Positions 1 through 13,009 of a DNA stretch of 64,000 bases are shown here, in pieces. Both the position numbers and the translations under genes were made by a program. Within the stretch, counting starts at the first letter, position 1. Each line of letters opens with the position of its first letter. This DNA comes from Plasticicumulans lactativorans (GTDB lineage: Bacteria > Pseudomonadota > Gammaproteobacteria > Competibacterales > Competibacteraceae), in assembly GCF_004341245.1 (NCBI RefSeq), contig NZ_SLWY01000021.1, positions 1 to 64,000 of the forward strand. Direction: 5' to 3'. The notes beneath the pieces are model-generated. The model did no database searches. It was not told the origin of the DNA and worked only from the letters and a program-made list of their open reading frames with translations.

Positions 1-145
1 CTCAATGCGATGCTGCGGGATCAGACAACTTGGAATGCCGCGCGCCACATCAACTTGGCCATCAGCGCTTGACTTCGAAGACAGTTGCTCTCCCCCCCTC
101 CCGGCCTCCCGCCCCGCTGCGGAGGCCGCTGCCGGAGCCCGCCCG

Positions 146-676
146 ATGCCCCGTCACCGCCTGATGCTGCTGGCGCTCGCCTGCGCCGCCGTCCCCGCGC
201 TCGCCACCGCCGCCGACGACATGCCCCGGCGCAAGTCCGGGCTGTGGGAGGTCACCACGCAGATCGGCGGCACCGAAGGCCGGACGATGCCAGCCATCCA
301 GCAGTGCATCGACGCCGCCACCGACGACCTGATGCGCAGCCGCGGCGAGCAGATGAGCCGCGAGATGTGCTCGAAGCACGAGATGCGCCGCGAGGGCGGG
401 CGCATCGTGATCGATTCGGTCTGCCGCATCGGCGAGACCACCTCGACCACCCGCGGCTACTTCGAGGGCGACTTCGAAACCGCCTACCGCGGCGAGATCG
501 CGGTCAGCTACGACCCGCCGATGGCGGGCATGAAGGCGTCGTCGATGACGCTGCAGGCGCGCTGGCTCGGGCCGTGCCAGCCCGGGCAGAAGCCCGGCGA
601 CGTCATCATGCCGGGGCACGGCGGCATGAACCTCAAGGACATGATGAAGCACGCCCCGGCGGGCGGGACGCCCTGA
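146..676 (+). CDS. DUF3617 family exported protein
   Basis: A secreted protein of 176 residues whose function is not known. The first 23 residues form a signal peptide: MPRHR, then a hydrophobic stretch rich in Leu and Ala, ending at ATA before ADDMP. The mature part carries the DUF3617 pattern: KSGLWEV near the start, a conserved Cys pair region (QQCID, EMCSKHE), then paired strands and a last Cys (LGPCQPG). I place the start at the ATG at 146 because upstream in-frame codons do not look like protein and the signal peptide follows directly. It ends ten bases before the convergent hydrogenase large subunit, so no functional link to hydrogenase is implied. Confidence 0.7.
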   Translation: MPRHRLMLLALACAAVPALATAADDMPRRKSGLWEVTTQIGGTEGRTMPAIQQCIDAATDDLMRSRGEQMSREMCSKHEMRREGGRIVIDSVCRIGETTSTTRGYFEGDFETAYRGEIAVSYDPPMAGMKASSMTLQARWLGPCQPGQKPGDVIMPGHGGMNLKDMMKHAPAGGTP

Positions 677-685
677 GCGGCCGGC

Positions 686-1996
686 TCAGCCGGGCTCGCG
701 CTCGATGCGCAGGTCGAGGAAGTGCGTCGAGCACGAGATGCACGGGTCGTAGTTGCGGATCAGCTGCTCGCAGTCGTGGCGCAGCTCGGCGTCGGGCAGC
801 GCGAGGCGCGTCGCGGCGAAGCGGTACAGATCGGCCTCGATCTGGCGCTGGTTGACCGAGGTCGGCGCGACGATCTTCGCATCCAGCACCTGGCCGCCGG
901 CGTCGATGGCGTAGCGGTGGTAGCAGATGCCGCGTGGCGCCTCGGTGGCGCCGAAGCCGGTACCGGCGCGCGGCTCGACCGTCACGGCCGGCGTCGCGGG
1001 CTCGCGGTAAGCCTCGATCAGCCGCCGCGCCTCGCCGAGCGCGTAGAGCACCTCGATGCCGCGCGCCAGGATCGCCTTGAACGGATTGCGGCAGTCGGGC
1101 GGCAGCCCGAGCGCCTCGGCGAGCACCTGCAGTTCCGCCGGCAGTTGCGCGCGGTTCAGGTTGACGCGCGCGAGCGGGCCGAGGTGCACCGGCGTGCCGG
1201 TGTCGGCGCGGCGGCTCTGCAGCGCGGTGGAATGGCGCACGTGGTTCTCGGTCAGCAGCGCGTCGTAGCCGGAAAGCGGCGCGGCGATGCCGGTCGAGGT
1301 GACGAGCTGCTCGCCGCGGTCGATCGCGTACTCGTCGGGGTGGCGCAGCGCCATGAACTCGTAGTCGACCTCGAACGCCGGGAAATGCAGCGCGGCGAGC
1401 ACGTCGAGCAGGTGGCGCAGCGCCGCCTCGCTCCACGCGATCTCGGGCAGCAGCGCGGCGAGGCGCGAGCGCTCCGGGGCGCGGTAGAAGCCGCCGAGCT
1501 GCAGGTTGACCGGGTGGATCTCGCGCCCGCCGACCGCGCGCATGATCTCGTTGCCGAGCTTCTTCACCCGCAGCGCCTGGGTCACCGCCTCGCGGTGCGT
1601 CGCCGCCAGCGCGACGGCGTCGGGCACGCCGAGGAAGTCGGGCAGGTGCAGCAGGAACATGTGCAGCACGTGGCTCTCGATCCACTCGCCGCAGTAGATC
1701 AGCCGGCGCAGCACGCGCAGCGTGCCGTCCACGGTCACGCCGCAGACATCCTCCAGCGCCTGCGAGGCCCCCATCATGTAGGCGATCGGGCAGATGCCGC
1801 AGATGCGCGCGGTGATGTCGGGCACCTCGCGGAAGTCGCGCCCGCGCAGGAAGGCCTCGAAGAAGCGCGGCGGCTCGAAGATGCGGAACTCCACGCCGAG
1901 CAACTGTTCGCCGCGCACGCGCAGCGTCAGCGCGCCCTCGCCTTCGACGCGGGCGAGCGTGTCGACCTCGATGACCCGCGTCCTGCTCGTCGTCAT
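686..1996 (-). CDS. NiFe hydrogenase large (alpha) subunit, group 3b type
   Basis: Catalytic subunit of a cytoplasmic bidirectional NADP-linked hydrogenase (sulfhydrogenase type, HydA/HyhL). It has 436 residues. The L1 motif RICGICP lies at residues 64-70 and the L2 motif DPCISCSTH at about 417-425, giving the four Cys ligands of the NiFe centre (C66, C69, C419, C422). Eleven residues follow His425, the point where maturation proteases usually cut. The start overlaps the stop of the small subunit by four bases (ATGA), showing translational coupling. It is the last gene of a six-gene leftward operon. Group 3b is inferred from the subunit set (FAD/NADP subunit plus a two-cluster ferredoxin subunit), not from alignment. 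Confidence 0.9.
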   Translation of the reverse strand: MTTSRTRVIEVDTLARVEGEGALTLRVRGEQLLGVEFRIFEPPRFFEAFLRGRDFREVPDITARICGICPIAYMMGASQALEDVCGVTVDGTLRVLRRLIYCGEWIESHVLHMFLLHLPDFLGVPDAVALAATHREAVTQALRVKKLGNEIMRAVGGREIHPVNLQLGGFYRAPERSRLAALLPEIAWSEAALRHLLDVLAALHFPAFEVDYEFMALRHPDEYAIDRGEQLVTSTGIAAPLSGYDALLTENHVRHSTALQSRRADTGTPVHLGPLARVNLNRAQLPAELQVLAEALGLPPDCRNPFKAILARGIEVLYALGEARRLIEAYREPATPAVTVEPRAGTGFGATEAPRGICYHRYAIDAGGQVLDAKIVAPTSVNQRQIEADLYRFAATRLALPDAELRHDCEQLIRNYDPCISCSTHFLDLRIEREPG

Positions 1997-2787
1997 GCAT
2001 CACCCGCCTTGCGGAAGGCTTCCGCCCCGGCATTGAAGGTCTGGTACAGGCGCCGGCGCGCCGCGTCGTCCATCCCCAGGGCGGCGAGATGGGCCGACAG
2101 CGCCGCGGTGTTCGGCGTTTCCTTGGGCCCGAAGCAGCCGTAGCAGCCGCGCGCGCAGCCCGGGCACAGCGCGCCGCAGCCGGTCTGCGTCACCGGCCCG
2201 AGGCAGGGTGTGCCGTGCGCGACCATCACGCACACGTGGCCGGCGCGCTTGCACGCCTCGCACACGCTGTGGCTCGGCAGCGGCGGCCGCCGGCCGTGCA
2301 GCAGCGCGGCGAGCGTGGCGAGCAGCTGGCCCTTGTCGATCGGGCAGCCGCGCAGTTCGTGGTCCACCCGCACGTGCGCGGCGATCGGCGTCGAGGTGGC
2401 GAGGGTGTCGATGTACTCCGGCCGCGCATAGACGATGCGCGCGAACTCGGTGACGTCGCGGCCGTTGCGCAGGGCCTGGATGCCGCCGCTGGTGGCGCAG
2501 GCGCCGATCGTCACCAGCCGCTTCGACTGCCGGCGCACCTGCTGGATGCGCTCGCGGTCGTGCGGCGTGGTGATCGAACCCTCGACCAGCGAGATGTCGT
2601 AGGGGCCGGGCAGCACCGTCGAGGTCGCCTCGGGGAAGTACGCCAGTTCCACCGCCTCGGCGACCGCGAGCAGTTCGTCCTCGCAGTCGAGCAGCGACAG
2701 CTGGCAGCCGTCGCAGGAGGCGAACTTCCAGACCGCGAGCCGCGGCCGGCGCGGCGCCTGGGCATTGCGGGCAGAGCGGGTGTTCAT
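1993..2787 (-). CDS. NiFe hydrogenase small (delta) subunit
   Basis: Electron-transfer subunit of the group 3b hydrogenase, 264 residues. The N-terminus has SCDGCQ (C25, C28), followed by GACATSGG and [10 protein letters not shown], which together supply the proximal iron-sulfur cluster ligands. A Cys-rich C-terminal part ([11 protein letters not shown], then [17 protein letters not shown]) is as in HydD/HyhS subunits. There is no twin-arginine signal, so the enzyme stays in the cytoplasm. Its start overlaps the preceding gene by four bases and its stop overlaps the large subunit start by four bases, so gamma, delta and alpha are tightly coupled. Confidence 0.9.
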   Translation of the reverse strand: MNTRSARNAQAPRRPRLAVWKFASCDGCQLSLLDCEDELLAVAEAVELAYFPEATSTVLPGPYDISLVEGSITTPHDRERIQQVRRQSKRLVTIGACATSGGIQALRNGRDVTEFARIVYARPEYIDTLATSTPIAAHVRVDHELRGCPIDKGQLLATLAALLHGRRPPLPSHSVCEACKRAGHVCVMVAHGTPCLGPVTQTGCGALCPGCARGCYGCFGPKETPNTAALSAHLAALGMDDAARRRLYQTFNAGAEAFRKAGDA

Positions 2788-3638
2788 AGTTCGTCCACCG
2801 CCAGCAGTCGTTCGACCTGATCGAGCCGGAACACCGGCCCATCCTTGCAGACGAAGTGCGGGCCGAGCTGGCAGTGGCCGCACAGGCCGACCGCGCATTT
2901 CATGTTGCGCTCCAGTGACAGGAAGATACCCTCGCGCGCCACCCCGCGCGCCAGCAGCGCGCGGGCGGCGTAGCGCATCATCACCTCCGGCCCGCAGACC
3001 AGCGCGACGGTGTGCAGCGGGTCGTAGCCGCCGCCTTCCACCAGCCGCGTCACCACGCCGACCTTGCCGGCCCAGTCGTGGCTGGCGCGGTCCACGGTGA
3101 CGTCGACCACCAGGTCGAACTCGCCGCGCCAGCGCTTGAGCTCGGCCTTGTAGAGCAGGTCGTCGGGGGTACGCGCGCCGTAGAAGATGCACACGCGGCC
3201 GAAGCGGCGGCGGTGGCGCAGCGCGTAGTAGATCGCCGGGCGCAGCGGAGCGAGGCCGACGCCGCCGGCGATGATCACCAGGTCCATGCCCTCGGCCTCG
3301 ACCACCGGCCAGTGGCTGCCGAAGGGGCCGCGCACGCCGAGCACGGCCCCCGCGCGCAGCCCGCGCATCGCCTCGGTGACCGGGCCGACCGCGCGGATCG
3401 TGTGCACCAGCGGCCCGCCGGCCTCGGCGTCGCCGCTGATGCTGATCGGCACCTCGCCGAGCCCGAAGGCGTAGAGCATGTTGAACTGCCCGGGCCGGAA
3501 GGCGAGCGGCGCGCCGCCGCCGGCGGGCACGAGGTCGAGCGAGAAGGTATCGGCCAGATCGCGCCGCACCCGCTCGATGCGGTAGGGCTCGGGGCGCCAC
3601 AGCAGGGCGTCGCCCGCCGGCAGCGGCAGCGCGCTCAT
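2784..3638 (-). CDS. Hydrogenase FAD/NAD(P)-binding (gamma) subunit
   Basis: Diaphorase subunit that passes electrons between the hydrogenase and NAD(P), 284 residues. The N-terminal half is a ferredoxin-reductase FAD domain ([10 protein letters not shown], then [11 protein letters not shown], and GPFGSHWP). The nucleotide-binding half has [17 protein letters not shown] and [12 protein letters not shown]-terminal 2Fe-2S motif has Cys at about 248, 253, 256 and 264, typical of HydG and dihydroorotate dehydrogenase electron-transfer subunits. It starts at ATG 3638, overlapping the cyclic-nucleotide-domain gene by four bases. Confidence 0.88.
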   Translation of the reverse strand: MSALPLPAGDALLWRPEPYRIERVRRDLADTFSLDLVPAGGGAPLAFRPGQFNMLYAFGLGEVPISISGDAEAGGPLVHTIRAVGPVTEAMRGLRAGAVLGVRGPFGSHWPVVEAEGMDLVIIAGGVGLAPLRPAIYYALRHRRRFGRVCIFYGARTPDDLLYKAELKRWRGEFDLVVDVTVDRASHDWAGKVGVVTRLVEGGGYDPLHTVALVCGPEVMMRYAARALLARGVAREGIFLSLERNMKCAVGLCGHCQLGPHFVCKDGPVFRLDQVERLLAVDEL

Positions 3639-4117
3639 CCACGGCCTCCGCTCGGGCGGGCGTAGAGGTCGGCGAGCTGCAGCCGCGCCGCCATCAGCCG
3701 CCGCCCCATCACCGGCACGAAGCGGCGGAACAGTTCGTAGCCGAGCGCCGGCTCGGCGTCGAGCTTGCCGCGCAGGCAGACGGCGTCGAGCGCGAGCGTG
3801 CGCACCAGGGTCTGCGCACGCGCGTCCATGCTCCACTGGTACGGCGGCAGCAGCCACGACCAGCCGATCACGTCGCCCTCCTGCAGCGTGTCGACCACCA
3901 GCGGTTCGCGCCCCGGCACGCGCACCTCGAGCGTCACCGTGCCGTGGCGCAGCAGGTAGAACTGGTCGGCCGCCCCGCCCTCGCGGAACACGTAACGGCC
4001 GGCCTCGAAGACGACGTTGCGCGCGCAGCCGGCGAGCAGCTTCGCCACGTCGGGCGGCATGCCCGCGAAGAACGGGTGCTCGCCGAGCAGCCGGTCCAAG
4101 CCTGTGATCTCGCCCAT
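3635..4117 (-). CDS. Cyclic-nucleotide-binding-domain protein within hydrogenase operon
   Basis: A stand-alone Crp-type cNMP-binding domain of 160 residues with no DNA-binding helix-turn-helix after it. Visible family features are the opening [15 protein letters not shown], the beta-roll [19 protein letters not shown], the glycine-rich turns, and [20 protein letters not shown] where the phosphate-binding cassette lies. The usual RxA-type cassette (GELALL...RAA) is not obvious, so cAMP binding is uncertain. It sits between the beta and gamma subunit genes and overlaps gamma by four bases, so it is co-translated with the enzyme. A redox or ligand-sensing regulator of the complex is possible, but that is an inference from position. 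Confidence 0.8.
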   Translation of the reverse strand: MGEITGLDRLLGEHPFFAGMPPDVAKLLAGCARNVVFEAGRYVFREGGAADQFYLLRHGTVTLEVRVPGREPLVVDTLQEGDVIGWSWLLPPYQWSMDARAQTLVRTLALDAVCLRGKLDAEPALGYELFRRFVPVMGRRLMAARLQLADLYARPSGGRG

Positions 4118-4134
4118 CGCGTTTCCCCCTGCGC

Positions 4135-5229
4135 TCAGCCGGCCCGCAGCGCGGCGGCCTCGGCGGTGATGTCGATGCCCACCGGGCACCAGGTGATGCA
4201 GCGCCCGCAGCCGGTGCAGCCGGACACGCCGAACTGGTCGTGCCAGTGCGCGAGCTTGTGCGTGAGCCACTGGCGGTAGCGCGCCGCACCGCTGCTGCGC
4301 ACGTTGCCGCCGACGATGTAGGAGTGTTCGAGGTTGAAGCACGAATCCCAGCTGCGCACGCGCTCGGCGCTGTCGCCGTCGAGGCTCGCGCGGTCCTCGA
4401 CGTTCGCGCAGAAGCAGGTCGGGCACACCATCGTGCAGTTGCCGCACGACAGGCAGCGCTCGGCGACCTGCTGCCAGTGCGGGTGTTCGAGCCGCGCGCG
4501 CAGCGCCTCGGCCAGCCCGGCGTTGTCGAGCCGGCGGCCCATGTGCGCGGCGGCGTGGGCGATCGCGTCGCGCGCCGCCGCGAGGTCGGCGGCATCGGCG
4601 GCCTCGCCCGGCAGCGCGTCGAGCAGCGCCGCGCCGGCGGCCGAGCCGGCCTCGGCGACGAACGCGTGGCGGGCGTCGGTGCAGAGTTCGGTGAGGGCGA
4701 GGTCGAAGCCGCCGCGGGCCTGCGGACCGGTGTCCTGCGACACGCAGAAGCACGTCCCGCCCGCCTCGGTGCAGTTCACCGCGACGATGAAGGCGGCGGC
4801 ACGGCGCGCCTGGTAGCCCGGATCGTGCACGAAGATGCGGTCCTGCACCTGGATCGCGGCGAGATCGCACGCCCGCACGCCGATGAAGGCCCGGCGCGGC
4901 GGCGGCTCGGCCGGATCGAGCGCGAAGCCCTCCCCGCTGCGGCGGGCGCGGAACAGCACCTCCTCGGGCGGGAACAGGTAGCGCTTCCACGACTGCGGGC
5001 CGACCACGTAGCCGAAGTGCGCGCGGTCCGGCCGCCGCGCGAGGCGGTAGCGGCCGCCGTCCTGCGCCGTGTCGGTCCAGCCCACCGGCAGCTCGGCGGC
5101 GTGTTCGAGCGGCCCGAGCACCAGTGCAGCGTCGCGCAGCTGCGGTCCGATCAGCTCGAAGCCCTGCCCGCGCAGCGCCGCGAACAGCGCCTCCAGCCCG
5201 TCAAGCGTCAATCGCTTCATCGTCCCCAT
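4135..5229 (-). CDS. Hydrogenase 4Fe-4S (beta) subunit
   Basis: Ferredoxin-like beta subunit (HydB/HyhB) of the group 3b hydrogenase, 364 residues from the upstream ATG or 361 from the ATG at 5220. Two 4Fe-4S motifs are present: [11 protein letters not shown] at residues 259-269 followed by CFC, and [11 protein letters not shown] at 338-348. The N-terminal two thirds is the conserved domain that precedes them, with [11 protein letters not shown] and [10 protein letters not shown]. The operon order is protease, beta, cNMP protein, gamma, delta, alpha. The first 20 bases overlap the maturation protease gene. Confidence 0.87.
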   Translation of the reverse strand: MGTMKRLTLDGLEALFAALRGQGFELIGPQLRDAALVLGPLEHAAELPVGWTDTAQDGGRYRLARRPDRAHFGYVVGPQSWKRYLFPPEEVLFRARRSGEGFALDPAEPPPRRAFIGVRACDLAAIQVQDRIFVHDPGYQARRAAAFIVAVNCTEAGGTCFCVSQDTGPQARGGFDLALTELCTDARHAFVAEAGSAAGAALLDALPGEAADAADLAAARDAIAHAAAHMGRRLDNAGLAEALRARLEHPHWQQVAERCLSCGNCTMVCPTCFCANVEDRASLDGDSAERVRSWDSCFNLEHSYIVGGNVRSSGAARYRQWLTHKLAHWHDQFGVSGCTGCGRCITWCPVGIDITAEAAALRAG

Positions 5230-5704
5230 CCCCCTGCAACGCCGGCGGGGTCACCCCCGGCGCCGGCAACCTCCCCGTCGCGAGCCGCGCGGCGAGCCGC
5301 GCCACCGCGGCCGCGACCGGTGCGCTCAGGCCGGCACCGCGCTCGAAGCGCTCGCCGCAGACCGCGAGCAGCACCAGCTCGGCCGGCAGCCGGTCGAGCA
5401 CCCGCGCCAGGCGCACCGCCTCGGCGAGCCCCTGCCCGTGCGTCGATGCGCCGCGCGCCGTGACCAGGCGGGGGTCGCTCGCCGCGAGGCGCAGCCAAGT
5501 GCCCGGCGGCTGCGCGGCGCGCGCGGCATCGACCACCACCACCCGCTGCCAGCCCTCCCAGCGCGCGAGCAGCCCGCCCGCCTCGCCGGGCGCGAGCTCC
5601 ACCGTCCAGCCCGGCACGCCGCGGCGGGCGACCCGGCGGGCGACGGCGAGGCCGGCACCGTCGTCGCCGCGCGCCTCGACCCCGATTCCCAGCAGCAGCG
5701 TCAT
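5201..5704 (-). CDS. Hydrogenase maturation protease (HycI/HoxW type)
   Basis: Endopeptidase of family M52 that removes the C-terminal tail of the large subunit once nickel is inserted; 167 residues. The opening GIGVEARGDDGAG matches the family signature; the acidic residue at 15, Asp59 (VVVVDA) and His89 (STHGQ) correspond to the three Ni-sensing positions of HycI/HybD. The usual GN after the first GxG is GV here. I start at the ATG at 5704; in-frame sequence further upstream does not resemble the family. It is the first gene of the hydrogenase operon and overlaps the beta gene. No hypABCDEF genes are in the window, so those must lie elsewhere. Confidence 0.85.
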   Translation of the reverse strand: MTLLLGIGVEARGDDGAGLAVARRVARRGVPGWTVELAPGEAGGLLARWEGWQRVVVVDAARAAQPPGTWLRLAASDPRLVTARGASTHGQGLAEAVRLARVLDRLPAELVLLAVCGERFERGAGLSAPVAAAVARLAARLATGRLPAPGVTPPALQGDGDDEAIDA

Positions 5705-5891
5705 GTCCACCCGAGCAAGGCTAGCGGCTCGCGTGCCCCCTTCCATGCGCTCGATCAGCTTTTTGCGCCCTGGCAGCGGCGGGCCATGCGCACACGCAGG
5801 CGAGCGCTGCATCCAGCCCCTGCCCGACGCCCGCCCATCGGCCTACAGTGCATGCAGACGGCGCCGTCCGGCGCCCGTGGAGATCACCGCC

Positions 5892-6668
5892 ATGCTACCG
5901 AGCCTGTTCCTCAGCCACGGCGCCCCGGTGCTGTCGCTCACCGACGCGCCCGCACGCCACTTCCTCGAAGGCCTGGGCCAGGCGTTCGAGCAGCCGCGCG
6001 CCATCCTCGTCGCCTCCGCGCACTGGGAAACGCCGACGCCGCGGCTCAACGCCGTGGCGAGCAACGACACCATCCACGACTTCTACGGCTTCCCGGCGCC
6101 GCTGTATGCGCTGCGCTACCCGGCGCCGGGCGCGCCCGAGCTGGCCGCACGCATCGTCGCGCGCCTCGAGGCCGCCGGCTTCACGGCCGGCCTCGATCCG
6201 CAGCGCGGGCTCGACCACGGCGCCTGGGTACCGCTGCGCATGATGTACCCGGCCGCCGACCTGCCCGTGCTGCAGGTATCGGTACAGAGCGACGCGGGTC
6301 CGGCGCATCACCTGCGGCTCGGCCGGGCGCTCGCCCCGCTGCGCGCTGACGGCGTGCTGGTGATCGGCTCGGGCAGCTTCACGCACGATCTGCGGCGCTT
6401 TCGCGGGCAGCCGATCGACACGCCGGAGAGCGCCGACGTCACCGCCTTCGCCGACTGGATGGATGCCGCGCTGCGCGACGGACGTGAGGACGACCTGTTG
6501 CACTACCGGGACAGGGCGCCGTTCGCGCGCGACAACCACCCCACCGAAGAGCACCTGCTGCCGCTGTTCGTCGCGCTCGGCGCGGGCGGCGCCGAGCCGC
6601 GGGTCGAGCGCCTGCACCGCAGCACCACCTACGGCATGCTGCGCATGGATGCCTATGCGTTCCAGTGA
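5892..6668 (+). CDS. DODA-type extradiol dioxygenase (class III, YgiD-like)
   Basis: A LigB-superfamily ring-cleavage dioxygenase of 258 residues, the length of bacterial 4,5-DOPA dioxygenase YgiD. Metal-binding and active-site histidines are visible in LFLSHGAP near the N-terminus, SAHWETPTP at about residue 43, LDHGAWVPLRMMYP at about 108 and GSGSFTHDLR at about 160. The true substrate cannot be told from sequence; catechol-type compounds are known for the family. The gene diverges from the hydrogenase operon across 187 bases. A possible -10 (TACAGT) lies about 40 bases upstream of the ATG. Confidence 0.85.
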   Translation: MLPSLFLSHGAPVLSLTDAPARHFLEGLGQAFEQPRAILVASAHWETPTPRLNAVASNDTIHDFYGFPAPLYALRYPAPGAPELAARIVARLEAAGFTAGLDPQRGLDHGAWVPLRMMYPAADLPVLQVSVQSDAGPAHHLRLGRALAPLRADGVLVIGSGSFTHDLRRFRGQPIDTPESADVTAFADWMDAALRDGREDDLLHYRDRAPFARDNHPTEEHLLPLFVALGAGGAEPRVERLHRSTTYGMLRMDAYAFQ

Positions 6669-6745
6669 GCGGGTCGCGGCGGGCGCGCGGCGCGGCCGGC
6701 GGACCGACCGGTACGGACGGGGGGCGGGACTGGAAGATTTATTGA

Positions 6746-6767
6746 CGCCCGGCCACGGTGCCGGGCG
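6746..6767 (-). terminator. Probable terminator of the small gene at 6783-7010
   Basis: A hairpin with a perfect seven to eight base-pair GC stem (CGCCCGG / CCGGGCG) lies 15 bases beyond the stop of the leftward small gene. Read on the minus strand it is followed by TCAATAAATCTT, a broken T-rich tract. It lacks a T tract on the plus strand, so it probably serves the small gene and not the dioxygenase. Confidence 0.5.
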
Positions 6768-6782
6768 GCGGGCGGGACGGCG

Positions 6783-7010
6783 TCAGCGCAGCGCCGGCGC
6801 GTGCGCGACCAGTGCCTCGCAATCGGCCTGCGACAGCAGCCACGCCCGGTGCGTGGCCTCGGCGACGAGCTCGGCGAGCTCGCGCGCTTCGGCATCGACC
6901 GTGGGGTCGAGCAAGAGATGACGGGCGTGAACGGCGGCTCCCCGGTACGCGGCGAGTTCCTCTTCCGCGCGATGGCGGGCAACGATGAGCGGGAGATCGA
7001 GAGCATGCAT
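6783..7010 (-). CDS. Small hypothetical protein, 75 residues
   Basis: I do not recognise this protein. It starts MHALDLPLIVARHRAEEEL and is predicted to be almost wholly helical, with alternating acidic and basic residues (LDPTVDAEARELAELVAEA) and no signal peptide or membrane segment. I accept it as a gene because the ATG at 7010 has a good ribosome site (GGAGAG about eight bases upstream), the composition is that of soluble protein, and a terminator-like hairpin follows the stop. It stands alone between two unrelated genes. Confidence 0.5.
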   Translation of the reverse strand: MHALDLPLIVARHRAEEELAAYRGAAVHARHLLLDPTVDAEARELAELVAEATHRAWLLSQADCEALVAHAPALR

Positions 7011-7420
7011 GGCGAACTCTCCGTGCTGTTCCCGCGCGAACGCGGGCAAGAATCCGAGGCCCAAATACCGCGAGTGACGCCGTCCGATCGGCGCTGTGCC
7101 TCGCTCGAATTAGACATTGCAAAGGGTGTGCCGTTAGCCGTATCGCGCGATCCCCCTGCTGGCGCAGCGGCACGAACCGCATCCTTTCCGGGCGTTCCAG
7201 CCACGCTTCTGTTGTAGCAGCGATCACGTCTGTTGCAAGTTTTCTAAATGGTTGGATCAAAGATACAACAACACGCAACACGGCCTTCGCAATTTGCACC
7301 GTACCTCGCAACCGGCCTCTCGCCCGACCCCGGCGGACCGCGGTATCGCGCGTTGCCGCGGGGAAGGAAGTGGCGGTCGTACAAGCGGGCCGCGCCGGAC
7401 TGGGCTCGGCGCCGCCTGTG
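7011..7420. other. 410-bp stretch without a recognisable gene
   Basis: This holds the 5' side of the small leftward gene and the 3' side of the HIT gene. The segment at about 7215-7290 is notably less GC-rich (TTGCAAGTTTTCTAAATGG and several CAACA repeats) and may hold the promoter of the small gene; on the minus strand TTGTTG and TTTAGA are 17 bases apart. No open frame here has protein-like composition. Confidence 0.4.
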
Positions 7421-11343
<3,923 letters not shown>

Positions 11344-11384
11344 CGCGGCGCCCGCCCCCACCCGTCACCGGTCCGGAGACCGAC

Positions 11385-12560
11385 ATGAAGCAGCCGCTGG
11401 CCCTGCTGGGCGGCCTCACCCTCGAAACCTTCCTGCGCGACTACTGGCAGAAGAAGCCGCTGCTGGTGCGCGGGGCGCTGCCCGGCTTCACCTCGCCGAT
11501 CTCGCCCGAGGAGCTCGCCGGGCTCGCCTGCGAGGAGGACGTGGTCTCGCGCATCGTCCGCGAGAAGGGCGGCAAGCGGCCGTGGGAGCTCAGGCGCGGG
11601 CCGTTCGACGACGAGGTGTTCCTCGACCTGCCGGAGACGCACTGGACGCTCCTGGTGTCGGACGTCGACAAGCACGCCCCCGACCTCGCGCGCATCGTCG
11701 AGCACTTCCGCTTCATCCCCGACTGGCGCATCGACGACCTGATGATCAGCTACGCCGCGCCCTACGGCTCGGTGGGGCCGCACTGGGACGACTACGACGT
11801 GTTCCTGCTGCAGGGCCTGGGCCGGCGCCACTGGCAGATCAGCTGCCAGCCGGTCGACCCCGACAACATGCTGCCGGACACCGAGCTGCGCATCATGGAC
11901 GACTTCGAGCCCGAGCAGGACTGGGTGCTCGAACCCGGCGACATGCTCTACCTGCCGCCGCGCGTCGCCCACTTCGGCGTCGCCCTCGACGCCTGCATGA
12001 CCTACTCGATCGGCTTCCGCGCCCCGGCCAACGGCGACATGGTCGGGCGCTTCGTCGACTTCCTGATGGAGGAGCTCGACGGCCAGGCGCGCTACGGCGA
12101 CCCCGAGCTGGAGCCGCAGGACAACCCGGGCGAACTCGCTGCCGACGCGCTGGCGCGCGTCAAGCACCTGATCCGCAGCCACCTGCTGACCAGCGACGAC
12201 GTCATCGAGAGCTGGTTCGGGCGCTACATCACCGAGCCCAAGCCCGGCTTCGTCGCCGAGCCCGAGGACCAGCCCTACAACGAGCGCGAGCTGCGCGAGT
12301 TCCTGAAGAACGGCGGCACGCTCGAACGCAACCCCGGCTCGCGCTTCGCCTACATCGACCACGGCAAGGACGCGGTCGCGCTGTTCGTCGACGGCCAGGA
12401 GTTCGTGCTCGGCCCGAGCGTCGCCGGGCTCGCCCGCCTGCTGTGCCGCTACCGCGTCTACGACGCCCGCCTGCTGAAGCCCGCGCTGGCGCAGGACGCC
12501 GCGATGGACCTGCTGCTCGACCTGCTGAACGAGGGCTACCTGGTGATCTACGAGGAATGA
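11385..12560 (+). CDS. Cupin/JmjC ribosomal protein arginine hydroxylase (RoxA/YcfD-like)
   Basis: Fe(II)/2-oxoglutarate-dependent oxygenase of 391 residues; E. coli YcfD (RoxA) hydroxylates an arginine of ribosomal protein uL16. The iron triad is visible in GPHWDDYDVFLLQ (HxD, near residue 130) and in the later His of PPRVAHFGVAL. The N-terminus has FLRDYWQKKPLLVRGA and the C-terminus carries the winged-helix region with FLKNGGTLERNPGSRFAY. RBS GGAG precedes the ATG. Its TGA overlaps the next ATG by three bases (ATGA), so it is coupled to the GNAT gene. Confidence 0.88.
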   Translation: MKQPLALLGGLTLETFLRDYWQKKPLLVRGALPGFTSPISPEELAGLACEEDVVSRIVREKGGKRPWELRRGPFDDEVFLDLPETHWTLLVSDVDKHAPDLARIVEHFRFIPDWRIDDLMISYAAPYGSVGPHWDDYDVFLLQGLGRRHWQISCQPVDPDNMLPDTELRIMDDFEPEQDWVLEPGDMLYLPPRVAHFGVALDACMTYSIGFRAPANGDMVGRFVDFLMEELDGQARYGDPELEPQDNPGELAADALARVKHLIRSHLLTSDDVIESWFGRYITEPKPGFVAEPEDQPYNERELREFLKNGGTLERNPGSRFAYIDHGKDAVALFVDGQEFVLGPSVAGLARLLCRYRVYDARLLKPALAQDAAMDLLLDLLNEGYLVIYEE

Positions 12561-12997
12561 CGCGACGTGCAGCCGACTGGCACCTCGCCGTCACCGACTG
12601 GACGCGCGACCACGCGGCGCTCTACGCGGTGCGCCACGCGGTGTTCGTCGAGGAACAGGGCGTGCCGGTCGAACTGGAGCAGGACCACTGGGACGCGCTC
12701 AGCCGCCACGTGCTGGTGCGCGCCGCCGACGGCACCCCGGTGGCCACCGGGCGCCTGCTGCCCGACGGCCACATCGGCCGCCTCGCGGTGCTGCGCGCCT
12801 GGCGCGGCCAGGGGCTCGGCCAGGCGCTGATGGCGCGGCTGGTCGAGCTCGCCCGCGAGGCCGGCCTGCGCGAGGTGGTCCTCAACGCGCAGCTGCGCGC
12901 CGAACCCTTCTACGCCGCGCTCGGCTTCGTCGCCGAGGGCGACACTTTCATCGAAGCCGGCATCGCGCACCGCGTGATGCGCCGGCGCCTCGCCTGA
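12557..12997 (+). CDS. GNAT family N-acetyltransferase
   Basis: A 146-residue acetyltransferase of the ElaA/YjcF group. The N-terminus has the group signature RHAVFVEEQGVPVELEQD. The acetyl-CoA loop is visible as LAVLRAWRGQGLGQALM near residue 77 (R/Q-x-x-G-x-G/A), and PFYAALGFVAEGD near the end is the usual last strand. The acceptor substrate is unknown. It overlaps the RoxA-like gene by four bases and ends 12 bases before the convergent fabR-like gene. Confidence 0.85.
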   Translation: MTRRAADWHLAVTDWTRDHAALYAVRHAVFVEEQGVPVELEQDHWDALSRHVLVRAADGTPVATGRLLPDGHIGRLAVLRAWRGQGLGQALMARLVELAREAGLREVVLNAQLRAEPFYAALGFVAEGDTFIEAGIAHRVMRRRLA

Positions 12998-13009
12998 GGC
13001 CGCCGCCGC

